Below are positions 1 through 6,827 of a stretch of 15,224 nucleotides of DNA, piece after piece. The position numbers and the translations under genes were made by a program. The DNA is taken from positions 1 through 15,224 of the forward strand of contig JAJZEG010000206.1 of assembly GCA_021828605.1 (NCBI GenBank), read 5' to 3'. The notes beneath the pieces are model-generated. The model worked only from the letters and a program-made list of their open reading frames with translations, was not told where the DNA came from and did no database searches. Position 1 is the stretch's first letter. The number at the start of each line of letters is the position of its first letter. Source of the stretch: Pseudomonadota bacterium. GTDB lineage: Bacteria > Pseudomonadota > Alphaproteobacteria > Acetobacterales > Acetobacteraceae.

Positions 1-1470
1 CGATCTAAACAAAGGCCGCACCGGCAGACCGGGTCCGAACGCATCACGCTCAATGCGCACCGGCCAAACTTTAGTCGGCGTCGGATGGCGCATACAATCC
101 ACCCGCCGCCGCCCATGCCAAATCACCGATAACACACCCGCACGGGTGATCACCTGATCGCCCTTGCGCAACTCCTCGACCGGACGCATCCCGCCGGGCG
201 TCAGCAGCTGCGTGCCCTCAGCAAAGCAGGGCAAGGGAGGCACCACAATATCGTAAGTTTTGGTGATGCCGGCCACCGGCTGCAACACGATCCCCGGCGG
301 TGGATTATCGAAGGCGATGGTGGTGCCGTTGGGCACCGATCCCGCCAAATCCAGCACCGATCCCACCATCGAGCCGGTCACCACCGCATTCGCCGCCAGC
401 CCGATCAACTCAATCGTATCGCCGGGCGCAAAATTGGCGATGGTGGCCGCGAAGGATTGCGGGGTAAACAAGGCCAGCGTGCCATTACCGGCGAAATCAA
501 TATTCTGCGCCGCCGCCGCCGCCCCGCGCACCAAAGCCAGCGCGCCACCGCCGATCACCAGGCTTCCCGACCCGCTCAGCGCATGCTCGATCAGCAATTG
601 CTGCCCCTGGGTCTCGGCAAGCAGCCCGGCATTCTCCACCCCCAAGCTCATATTGAGCGTGACATCCCCGGCGAAATCCCATTGCGCGCCCGCCGCAATC
701 GACACCGCAGCGAAGTCATTCACCGCGCCAAATTGCGCGAAACTGGCCAGGCTGGTGCCGCCGAACACCAGCGTCGCACTCGCGCCATAGAGCGCACCAC
801 TAAAACTCGCCCCGGGCAATAAGGTCAGCGCCCCGGTATCGCCAATCGCGAACGACACCGCGATCCCCTCGGTGCCGATAATGGTGCCCGCATCGGTCAA
901 ATTCACCCCGGCCCCTAAATTCGCATAAAACGAGGCCTGCACGCCCACTGACCCGCTGATCAGCCCGTCATTGATCAAGCTCGCGCCCGAGCCCAAATTG
1001 ACTCCGAATTTCCCCCCGTCAATCACCCCGCCGAGCGCATTACTCACCAGGATCGCAGACCCGTGCAGCCCAGCCGCACTGCCGCCGGCAATGGTGCCAA
1101 AATTATCGAAACTGCTGTAATTGGCGAGTTGCCCGGAAAAATATACGCCGCCCAGCGTCCCGTAAATCGAGCCCGACGCCGCATTGGTGAACACGCCGCC
1201 CAAATCGGCCAGCCGCACCCCATAACTACCCCCGGACACAATGCCGGTATTCAATACAATGTCTGGACCGTTCAACCCGCCATTCAGCAATATCCCATCG
1301 CCGATCGCCGCCGTGATCAACCCCTGATTGACGATGGTCCAAGGCGCGCTCGATTGCACGCCATCGCCCACCCCCGCCTCAATGGTTCCCTGAAGGGTCA
1401 ATGGATCGGCGAATGGACCGCCCGCCTTCAGCGTGACGCCCGTGGTAATGCCGGTAATCGTGCTTGACAT
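1..1470 (-). CDS. Hint-domain beta-repeat surface/secreted protein (3' end beyond window)
   Basis: The minus frame is open for 490 codons from an ATG at 1470-1468 to the left window edge; I read every codon and found no stop. A GGGGGA ribosome binding site lies 4 nt before the ATG. Residues about 1-340 are rich in Gly, Asn, Ser, Ala and Val, in loose repeats such as NFGTIAGGSAAGL, NDGLISGSVGV and DAGTIIGTEGI, typical of a beta-solenoid. A GDTIEL motif (residues 350-355) closes the repeat region. After a short linker a Hint_2-type domain begins at Cys415 (CFAEGTQLLTPGG, then VEELRKGDQVIT, WHGRRRVDC and AFGPGLP). Such proteins are frequent in Acetobacteraceae; their function is not established. 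Hint domains can cleave themselves at the first Cys, so processing there is possible, but that is inference. There is no obvious N-terminal signal peptide or autotransporter barrel in view. The gene lies downstream of uvrC on the same strand. Confidence 0.85.
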   Translation of the reverse strand, partial: MSSTITGITTGVTLKAGGPFADPLTLQGTIEAGVGDGVQSSAPWTIVNQGLITAAIGDGILLNGGLNGPDIVLNTGIVSGGSYGVRLADLGGVFTNAASGSIYGTLGGVYFSGQLANYSSFDNFGTIAGGSAAGLHGSAILVSNALGGVIDGGKFGVNLGSGASLINDGLISGSVGVQASFYANLGAGVNLTDAGTIIGTEGIAVSFAIGDTGALTLLPGASFSGALYGASATLVFGGTSLASFAQFGAVNDFAAVSIAAGAQWDFAGDVTLNMSLGVENAGLLAETQGQQLLIEHALSGSGSLVIGGGALALVRGAAAAAQNIDFAGNGTLALFTPQSFAATIANFAPGDTIELIGLAANAVVTGSMVGSVLDLAGSVPNGTTIAFDNPPPGIVLQPVAGITKTYDIVVPPLPCFAEGTQLLTPGGMRPVEELRKGDQVITRAGVLSVIWHGRRRVDCMRHPTPTKVWPVRIERDAFGPGLPVRPLFRS

Positions 1471-1485
1471 TAAATCCCCCAATGC

Positions 1486-1502
1486 GGCGCGCGCATCGCG
1501 CC
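1486..1502 (-). promoter_or_regulatory. small GC hairpin in the leader of the Hint-protein gene
   Basis: GGCGCG (1486-1491) and CGCGCC (1497-1502) form a 6-bp stem with a 5-nt loop, 16 nt before the ATG. It would lie in the mRNA leader just above the ribosome binding site. A role in translation control is only a guess; in GC-rich DNA such stems can arise by chance. Confidence 0.3.
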
Positions 1503-1546
1503 AAATACAATCTGAAGGTGTATCAAGGCACATATCTAAAGTAGTG

Positions 1547-1605
1547 TCACCTTAAATATACAACCGTAGGGATAAAATATACAACCGTAGGGAGAATTAA
1601 GGTGA
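1547..1605. repeat. 9-bp inverted repeat enclosing two 19-bp direct repeats
   Basis: TCACCTTAA (1547-1555) and TTAAGGTGA (1597-1605) are perfect inverted repeats 41 nt apart; the right arm overlaps the uvrC stop codon. Between them, the 19-nt unit AAATATACAACCGTAGGGA occurs twice without mismatch (1554-1572 and 1575-1593), with a period of 21 bp, close to two helix turns. The block is AT-rich in GC-rich surroundings. On the minus strand it sits about 85-125 nt before the Hint-protein ATG, so it could be a pair of activator sites for that gene. It could also be the 3' hairpin of the uvrC transcript or a small inserted element. No regulator is recognised. Confidence 0.8.
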
Positions 1606-3546
1606 AGAATCTACGCGCTTGTCCGGTTCAAGCGTCACGCCAGGGTGAAAATGACCGTAAATCACCCGCGCCATCGCCGAGCTGACCCCGTCCACCGCCT
1701 CTAAATCCCGCAAGCCCGCGCCTTTAACCCCGCGCACCGAGCCGAAATGATGCAGCAAGGCCCGTTTACGCGCCGCCCCGATCCCCGCGATCAAATCCAG
1801 CTCGCTTTCGGTGAGTTTACGGCTCCGCTGCGCGCGATGGGTGGCGATCGCAAATCGATGCGCCTCATCGCGCAACCGCTGCAAAAAATACAAAACCGGA
1901 TCGCGCTCGGGGAGTTGCACCGGCGCATGTCCAGATCGGTGCAACCATTCCCGCCCCGCATTCCGATCCGGTCCCTTTGAAATCGCGACCAACGCGACAT
2001 CGCGAACCCCCAAATCATCCAGTACCGCCTGCGCCGCCGAAAGCTGACCCGCCCCGCCATCGATCAACAGCAAATCAGGCCAATTCTCCCGCACACCCTG
2101 CCCATCGGCCGCCGCCTCGCTAAGCGCGCGGGTAAATCGCCGGGTCAGCACTTCGCGCATCATCGCAAAATCATCGCCCGGCGTCAGCGCCGAACGAATG
2201 GCGAATTTCCGATAGGCGGCGCGTTGAAATCCCTCAGGCCCGGCCACCACCATCACCCCATAGGCGGCACTGCCCATCATGTGCGAATTATCGTAAATCT
2301 CGATCCGCCTCGGCGGTTCCGGCATCGCAAACAACAGACCGGTCGCCGCCAACAAAGTCGCCTGCCCCTCGGATTCCGCCAATTTACGCTCCAACGCCTC
2401 CCGGGCATTGGTCAAGGCATGCAGCACCACCTCATGCTTCTCGCCGCGCTGCGGCACCACCAACTCCACCCGCCGCCCGCCTGAGCTTGGCATCGGTTCC
2501 CTGACCTGGCTCAATCGCAAACTCAGCGCCTCGGCCAGCAAATCCTGCTCGGCCACCCGTTCACTCAACAAAATCAACGGCGGCGGCTGTTTGTCATCAT
2601 AAAATTGCGCAATGAACGCGCTCAGCACCACCGAAGCCAGCAACCCCTTGCTCTGCGCCGGAAAAAAGCTGCGATTGCCATTATTGCGACCACCGCGAAT
2701 AAAAAACACCTGCACCGAGAACTGCCCCGCCGCCTGATGGATCGCGATCACATCCGCATCGCTAATGCTAGTCGGGTTGATCAGATCACCGCCCTGAATC
2801 TGGGTCAGCCCCCGGATCCGATCACGCAGCGCCGCCGCCCGCTCAAACTCCAAAGCCTCCGCCGCCGCCTCCATCTGGGCCGCCAATTCGCGCTGCACAT
2901 GCCCACCTTTGCCCGACAAAAACCGCCGCGCCTCAGCCACCAGCGCCGCATAATCCGCCTCGCTGATCCGACCGACGCAGGGCGCCGCACAACGCTTGAT
3001 TTGAAACAGCAAACAAGGTCGGGTGCGATGCGCAAATACCGCATCCGTGCAGGTTCGCAACAAAAACACCCTCTGCAAGCCTTGCACCGTCTGATTGACC
3101 GACCAGGATGACGCAAACGGCCCCCAATATCCCGCTTGACGATTTTGCGCGCCGCGATGCTTACCCAATTGCGGAAACGGATGATCCTCCGTCATCATCA
3201 ACCACGGATAGGATTTATCGTCGCGCAGCAAAATATTGAATCGCGGCTTTAATTTTTTAATCAAATTGGCTTCGAGCAACAAAGCCTCGGCCTCGGTATG
3301 GGTGGTGATCACCTCCAGGCTCACCGTATCCGCCACCATCCGCCGCAACCGCTCGGGCAACCGCGTCGGCTCGGTATAAGCGACCAAACGCCGTTTCAAA
3401 TTGCGCGCTTTGCCCACATAAAGAGCCGCACCCTGGGCATCGAGCATCCGATAGACGCCCGGCGCCTGCGACATAGTCGCGAGCGACGCCGCAATCGGCC
3501 CGGATGATCGGCGCCCCGAACCCAAATTTTGCGCGTCATCCATCAC
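1597..3546 (-). CDS. uvrC: excinuclease ABC subunit UvrC
   Basis: UvrC makes the two incisions around a DNA lesion in nucleotide excision repair, acting with UvrA and UvrB in the cytoplasm. The 649-residue protein has all family parts in order: an N-terminal GIY-YIG nuclease (GVY at 30-32, YVG at 43-45); four cysteines C166, C178, C186 and C190, spaced as in the E. coli iron-sulfur site; a UVR helical hairpin (about 216-247) for UvrB contact; the RNase H-like nuclease with D419 (IEIYDNSH), D496 (LLLIDGGAG) and H563; and tandem helix-hairpin-helix motifs (about 584-635). The start is GTG (3546-3544) followed directly by ATG (3543-3541); AGAGGA upstream fits either. It diverges from the TetR gene. 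No LexA box of the alphaproteobacterial type was seen upstream. Confidence 0.97.
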   Translation of the reverse strand: MMDDAQNLGSGRRSSGPIAASLATMSQAPGVYRMLDAQGAALYVGKARNLKRRLVAYTEPTRLPERLRRMVADTVSLEVITTHTEAEALLLEANLIKKLKPRFNILLRDDKSYPWLMMTEDHPFPQLGKHRGAQNRQAGYWGPFASSWSVNQTVQGLQRVFLLRTCTDAVFAHRTRPCLLFQIKRCAAPCVGRISEADYAALVAEARRFLSGKGGHVQRELAAQMEAAAEALEFERAAALRDRIRGLTQIQGGDLINPTSISDADVIAIHQAAGQFSVQVFFIRGGRNNGNRSFFPAQSKGLLASVVLSAFIAQFYDDKQPPPLILLSERVAEQDLLAEALSLRLSQVREPMPSSGGRRVELVVPQRGEKHEVVLHALTNAREALERKLAESEGQATLLAATGLLFAMPEPPRRIEIYDNSHMMGSAAYGVMVVAGPEGFQRAAYRKFAIRSALTPGDDFAMMREVLTRRFTRALSEAAADGQGVRENWPDLLLIDGGAGQLSAAQAVLDDLGVRDVALVAISKGPDRNAGREWLHRSGHAPVQLPERDPVLYFLQRLRDEAHRFAIATHRAQRSRKLTESELDLIAGIGAARKRALLHHFGSVRGVKGAGLRDLEAVDGVSSAMARVIYGHFHPGVTLEPDKRVDSSP

Positions 3547-3589
3547 GATTGATCCTCTTCACACCCAAACAAATTCAATCCAATAACCC

Positions 3590-3610
3590 TGTGGATAACC
3601 ATGTGGACAA
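3590..3610 (-). other. pair of DnaA-box-like sequences
   Basis: TGTGGATAA (3590-3598) is an exact complement of the classical DnaA box TTATCCACA, and TGTGGACAA (3602-3610) differs from it at one base. Both have the same orientation, with start points 12 bp apart. They could be an origin element, or DnaA-controlled sites in the uvrC promoter region (about 45-65 bp before the uvrC start). Two boxes alone do not define an origin. Confidence 0.5.
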
Positions 3611-3691
3611 AACGGTTGTATTCGTGAAATCCACTCCTACGACAAGTATCCTCGCAATTTCACCCGTTTCGCGTCCTAATTTTTAAGTCAT

Positions 3692-3708
3692 TGATATGTA
3701 TGGTATCA
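3692..3708. promoter_or_regulatory. 17-bp dyad, candidate operator
   Basis: TGATA (3692-3696) and TATCA (3704-3708) are inverted with a 7-nt spacer, in the divergent region next to a TetR-family gene. This size and symmetry suit a dimeric TetR operator. Assignment is by position only, and a 5-bp dyad can occur by chance. Confidence 0.3.
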
Positions 3709-3799
3709 CTAATTGCCCGACCTGACCAATATGACCATCTAATGACAGCTTCCATTGAAACTGATCCATCGCATCGCGCGTGGAAAACTTTTGCCGATC

Positions 3800-3816
3800 A
3801 CTGTATTTCCAACAGT
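3800..3816. promoter_or_regulatory. 17-bp dyad beside a TTGACA, candidate autoregulatory operator
   Basis: ACTGT (3800-3804) and ACAGT (3812-3816) are inverted with a 7-nt spacer, the same 5-7-5 layout as the dyad at 3692-3708 but with different arms. TTGACA begins 8 bp downstream (3824), and the TetR-family start codon is at 3858. A repressor bound here could block its own promoter; this is inference from position. Confidence 0.3.
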
Positions 3817-3857
3817 TTATGACTTGACAATCGCTGCGAAATTAACTTCTTCGATGC

Positions 3858-4775
3858 ATGGTCAAAAAGATAGACTCGACTCGGTCATCCGAGCCTGCCC
3901 CGACATCCGCAACCAAGTCCGGCGCCAAGCGCAAATCAAGCGCGCCACCGCCACGGTCGGCCCCCGGAAAACCAACCGCCAAGGCGGCCCAAACGACCAG
4001 CAAATCCGCGCCCCCGCCGGTATTGCGCGCCCGCCGCACGCGTCGCTCGGCGCCTGAAGCCAAGCGTCAAATCCTGGACGCCGCCGAAGCCCAACTCGCG
4101 CAATTTGGTCCCGGCGGCTTACGCCTGCAATCAATTGCAGCGGAAATCGGTCTGTCGCATCCGGTTATTCTGCATCATTTCGGCTCGCGCGAAGGGCTGA
4201 TCGATGCGCTGAATGCCCGCACCGTCGAGCAGCTCAAATCATCCATGGCCAATCTACTGGCGGGTGCCACAGCACCCAACCGCAATTTGGTCGAAACCAC
4301 GCTTGAGCATGTGTTCACCGCCTTTGGCAACGGCCTGGCCCAACGGCTGGCCTGGCTGGCCACCTCCGGCAGCACCGGCGAAATCACCATTTTCGACGCC
4401 ATTGGCGAAATTGCCCGGCTGGTTCAGCTGGCACGGGTGGTTTATGCGAGCCAGCGCGGCGTCGCACCGCCGCCCTTCGAGGATTCCCGCCGGATCGCCC
4501 TGCTGGTCGCCACCTCCGCGATGGGTGCCGCGATTTTTGGCGCCTCGATGATCACCGCACCGCGAGAATCGGGCTATAGCGAGCGCGTCGTGCCGTTTCG
4601 CAGTTGGCTCAGCGAAATGGTGCTCAATTATCTCGGTCAATTTCCCAGCGGCATGATTCCCGGCGCCGAAGCGCAGGAACAGCGTCGCGCCGAGGCAAAA
4701 CGCACCGGGCAAGCCGGCAAAACCCCGAAAACCGACACCGTAAAAACCGACACCGTAAAAACCATCCGCGAATGA
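3858..4775 (+). CDS. TetR/AcrR-family transcriptional regulator with long basic N-terminal tail
   Basis: This 305-residue protein has a TetR DNA-binding domain at about residues 68-118: a first helix (KRQILDAAEAQLAQFG) and a helix-turn-helix ending in HPVILHHFGSREGLIDAL. The rest (120-270) is a helical ligand and dimer domain whose ligand cannot be read from sequence. It is longer than usual for the family (about 190-230 residues) because of two tails. Residues 1-65 are Lys/Arg/Ala/Pro/Ser-rich and likely disordered. The C-terminus (about 275-305) is charged and ends in a KTDTV duplication. I kept the ATG at 3858 because no other in-frame ATG lies before the HTH; no good ribosome binding site is visible. 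Its TGA overlaps the aminopeptidase ATG by 4 nt, so the two are probably co-translated. Targets are unknown. Confidence 0.85.
   Translation: MVKKIDSTRSSEPAPTSATKSGAKRKSSAPPPRSAPGKPTAKAAQTTSKSAPPPVLRARRTRRSAPEAKRQILDAAEAQLAQFGPGGLRLQSIAAEIGLSHPVILHHFGSREGLIDALNARTVEQLKSSMANLLAGATAPNRNLVETTLEHVFTAFGNGLAQRLAWLATSGSTGEITIFDAIGEIARLVQLARVVYASQRGVAPPPFEDSRRIALLVATSAMGAAIFGASMITAPRESGYSERVVPFRSWLSEMVLNYLGQFPSGMIPGAEAQEQRRAEAKRTGQAGKTPKTDTVKTDTVKTIRE
4728..4757 (+). repeat. two tandem 15-nt units in the 3' end of the TetR gene
   Basis: AAAACCGACACCGTA occurs twice in tandem, followed by a partial third AAAACC. It encodes KTDTV-KTDTV-KT. The length is a multiple of three, so changes in copy number would keep the frame. 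It lies just before the overlapping start of the aminopeptidase gene. Confidence 0.85.
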
Positions 4776-6133
4776 CCCAATCCTCTGCGCTGCCGCTGCA
4801 CCCGATCCGCCCGGATCAGCTCGCGGATCTCCTCGCCCACCTCGACGCAGCCCCTTTTGTGCGCGCCGCCGGGTTCAGCGCGAAAGCCGGATCGGTTATC
4901 CTGCTACCGCCATCCTCAGGCAAAGAAGGTGCCCCCGCTTTGGGCGGCGCCTTGCTCGGGCTTGGCGATGATCGCTCGCCGTTTCCGTTCGGCGCGATCG
5001 CGACATCCCTGCCGCCCGACACGGTTTGGCGTTTGGTCGATGGTGATTACGACCGCGAACACGCCTATCTTGGCGCTTTGCTCGGCGCCTATCGCTATGA
5101 CCGGTTCAAACCCCAAACCCAGTCGCCGGCACGCCTCACCGACGATGCCCCGCCGCGTGCGGCAATTATCGCGCGCGCGATCAATTTTGCGCGAGACCTG
5201 ATCAACACACCGGCCAATCTGCTCGGCCCCGCCGAATTGGCCGACGCCGCGACCGATCTGGCCGCGCGCTATGGTGCCCGCGCCGAACAGGTGAGCGGCT
5301 CGCCCCTCAGCGCCGGTTTCCCGGCACTCGCCGCCGTCGGCGCGGGCTCGGACCGCGCCCCGCATATGGTCAAACTCAGCTGGGGCACCGATCCAAAGGC
5401 CCCGCTGATCTCCCTGGTCGGCAAAGGGGTGGTGTTCGATACGGGCGGATATGATCTCAAACCGAGTTCCGCGATGCTGCGCATGAAAAAAGACATGGGT
5501 GGTGCTGCCACCGTGCTCGGCCTTGCCCAAGCCATTATGGAACTCAACCTCCCGGTCCGGCTCGAACTGCGCATCGGCTGCGTGGAAAACAGCGTCTCCG
5601 GCCATGCAATGCGCCCGCTCGACGTGCTCACCACCCGTGCCGGGCTCACCGTGGAGGTTGGCAATACCGATGCCGAAGGGCGGCTGGTACTCGCCGACCT
5701 GCTCACCGATGCCGTCGCCGCCCATCCCGACTGGCTCATTGATTTCGCCACCCTGACCGGCGCCGCGCGCACCGCCCTCGGCCCCGATTTGCCGGCCTTG
5801 TTTTGCAACGATGACGCCCTGGCCTCGCACCTGCTCGCGGCAGGCACCAGCGTATCCGATCCGCTTTGGCGCTTACCTTTGTGGCGGGATTACGCGACCT
5901 GGCTCGACAGCCCGATCGCGGATCTGAATAGCGTCTCGGGAAAACCCCATGCCGGGGCGGTGATCGCCGCCTTGTTTCTGGACCGGTTCGTCCCGGCCAC
6001 CACCCGCTGGGCGCATATCGACACCTATGCCTGGAACGAAAGCAATCGTCCGGGCCGCCCCGAGGGCGGCGAAGCCATCGGTCTGCGCGCGATCCTCGCC
6101 GCTCTTGAGCAATTTAGCGCATCAACACCTTGA
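4772..6133 (+). CDS. M17 family leucyl aminopeptidase
   Basis: A cytoplasmic, two-metal exopeptidase that removes N-terminal residues in peptide turnover. The product has 453 residues. All metal and catalytic positions of the family are present with the same spacing as E. coli PepA: K218, D223 and K230 in GKGVVFDTGGYDLKP, D241 in KKDMGGAA, and D300, E302 and R304 in the signature NTDAEGRLVLADL. The N-terminal domain (about 1-130) is short and divergent, as in the PepA/PepB-like aminopeptidases of alphaproteobacteria. The ATG at 4772 overlaps the preceding regulator's stop codon (ATGA); open frame exists further upstream, but it runs inside the regulator gene. The family is sure; substrate preference and a pepA versus pepB name are not, so no symbol is given. 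Confidence 0.94.
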   Translation: MTQSSALPLHPIRPDQLADLLAHLDAAPFVRAAGFSAKAGSVILLPPSSGKEGAPALGGALLGLGDDRSPFPFGAIATSLPPDTVWRLVDGDYDREHAYLGALLGAYRYDRFKPQTQSPARLTDDAPPRAAIIARAINFARDLINTPANLLGPAELADAATDLAARYGARAEQVSGSPLSAGFPALAAVGAGSDRAPHMVKLSWGTDPKAPLISLVGKGVVFDTGGYDLKPSSAMLRMKKDMGGAATVLGLAQAIMELNLPVRLELRIGCVENSVSGHAMRPLDVLTTRAGLTVEVGNTDAEGRLVLADLLTDAVAAHPDWLIDFATLTGAARTALGPDLPALFCNDDALASHLLAAGTSVSDPLWRLPLWRDYATWLDSPIADLNSVSGKPHAGAVIAALFLDRFVPATTRWAHIDTYAWNESNRPGRPEGGEAIGLRAILAALEQFSASTP

Positions 6134-6424
6134 TCCTTATCGATATCCAAAAATTTTTGTACGTCTGTGATGCAACGTTTAATAAAATTTTGCACTTGCG
6201 TAGCATCCAATTCATTCCATGTTCCGTTATACATTCGTGAGGCGTCTGCAACGATCGGTTAAGAGGCGCCGTAACCGTCTGCCGCTATCGCCGACATCGT
6301 CGATCGGTGCCGCATCTCTCTCGGATTGGTGATGCGCGCGCCAACATTGTTTCAACCACCGGCCAGCACCGGCCAACCCGGTCACCTGCCGCACTCGATC
6401 AAGTGATCATCGAAAGGGCCTACC
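6134..6424. other. AT-rich gap between the aminopeptidase and MarR genes
   Basis: About 290 bases with no convincing gene. The first 100 bases (6134-6240) are far richer in A+T than the surroundings and contain a perfect AAAAATTTTT palindrome (6159-6168). A minus frame starting at 6234 reads MYNGTWNELDATQVQ and then runs into the aminopeptidase gene antisense; it lacks a ribosome binding site. The right part has short duplications, such as CCGGCCA twice near 6360-6375. The MarR promoter is probably here, but I could not place it. Confidence 0.5.
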
Positions 6425-6817
6425 ATGACCACGGACACTTCAGCCGATACCCTCATCGCCATTCTGCGCGATACAATTGTCTCTTTGGTTCGCCGCGACG
6501 GGGTCGATTTATCGGCCCGCCAGCTCGGGGTGTTCCTGACCTGCTATCTGGATGATAGCGGCCACACGGTGCGCGGCCTCGCGCATCAGCTCAATGTTTC
6601 CAAACCGGCGATCACCCGCGCTTTGGATCGTCTGGCCGATCTCGACCTCGCCCGCCGCAAAGTCGATCCTGCGGACCGTCGCAGCGTGCTGGTGCAACGA
6701 ACCTCGAAAGGCACCGCGTTTTTGCGCGATATCCGCTCGGTGCTCAATGAAGTCTCCAAACCCGCCCCCGCCCATGGCAGTGAGCGTTCAGGCCGAGGCC
6801 GTCGGGCGGCTGCGTAA
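6425..6817 (+). CDS. MarR-family winged-helix transcriptional regulator
   Basis: A 130-residue dimeric DNA-binding protein. Residues 30-47 form the helix before the HTH (ARQLGVFLTCYLDD), residues 49-70 the recognition HTH (VRGLAHQLNVSKPAITRALD), and 81-90 the wing with the family's D-x-x-D-R-R pattern (DPADRRSVLV). The dimerisation helices at the C-terminus are short, and the last 20 residues (from about 112) are Ser/Arg/Gly/Ala-rich and look disordered. The ATG at 6425 has AAAGGG 6 nt upstream. The stop is 10 nt before the lolA start, so both are likely on one transcript. Ligand and targets cannot be read from sequence; control of its neighbours would be a guess. Confidence 0.88.
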   Translation: MTTDTSADTLIAILRDTIVSLVRRDGVDLSARQLGVFLTCYLDDSGHTVRGLAHQLNVSKPAITRALDRLADLDLARRKVDPADRRSVLVQRTSKGTAFLRDIRSVLNEVSKPAPAHGSERSGRGRRAAA

Positions 6818-6827
6818 CAGCACGGAC

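Larger units (their letters stand above)
3547..3857. other. AT-rich divergent intergenic region between uvrC and the TetR gene
   Basis: These 311 bases hold no convincing gene. They are clearly richer in A+T than the flanking genes, especially 3678-3715. They contain two DnaA-box-like sequences (3590-3610), a decamer shared with the repeats at 1554-1593 (3612-3621), and two dyads with 5-bp arms and 7-bp spacers (3692-3708 and 3800-3816). Promoters for both uvrC and the regulator must lie here. TTGACA at 3824-3829 is a good -35 match for the plus direction, but I could not find a well-placed -10 behind it. Confidence 0.6.

Noticed and set aside
260..822. Plus frames (121-176 codons) over the Hint-protein gene
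   Set aside because: Antisense to a continuous 490-codon frame with clear Hint motifs; products are low-complexity Ala/Pro or Arg-rich.
1547..1605. Reading the inverted repeat as a uvrC terminator
   Set aside because: The loop would be 41 nt, no U-run follows the right-hand arm in the minus direction, and one arm overlaps the stop codon; listed as a repeat instead.
3547..3660. LexA (SOS) box for uvrC
   Set aside because: I searched for GTTC-N7-GTTC and GAAC-N7-GTTC spacing on both strands and saw none.
4916..5830. Long antisense open frame (about 300 codons) opposite the aminopeptidase gene
   Set aside because: It lies wholly inside a gene with an intact catalytic site, matches no family, and is explained by GC-rich codon usage that removes stops from the opposite frame.
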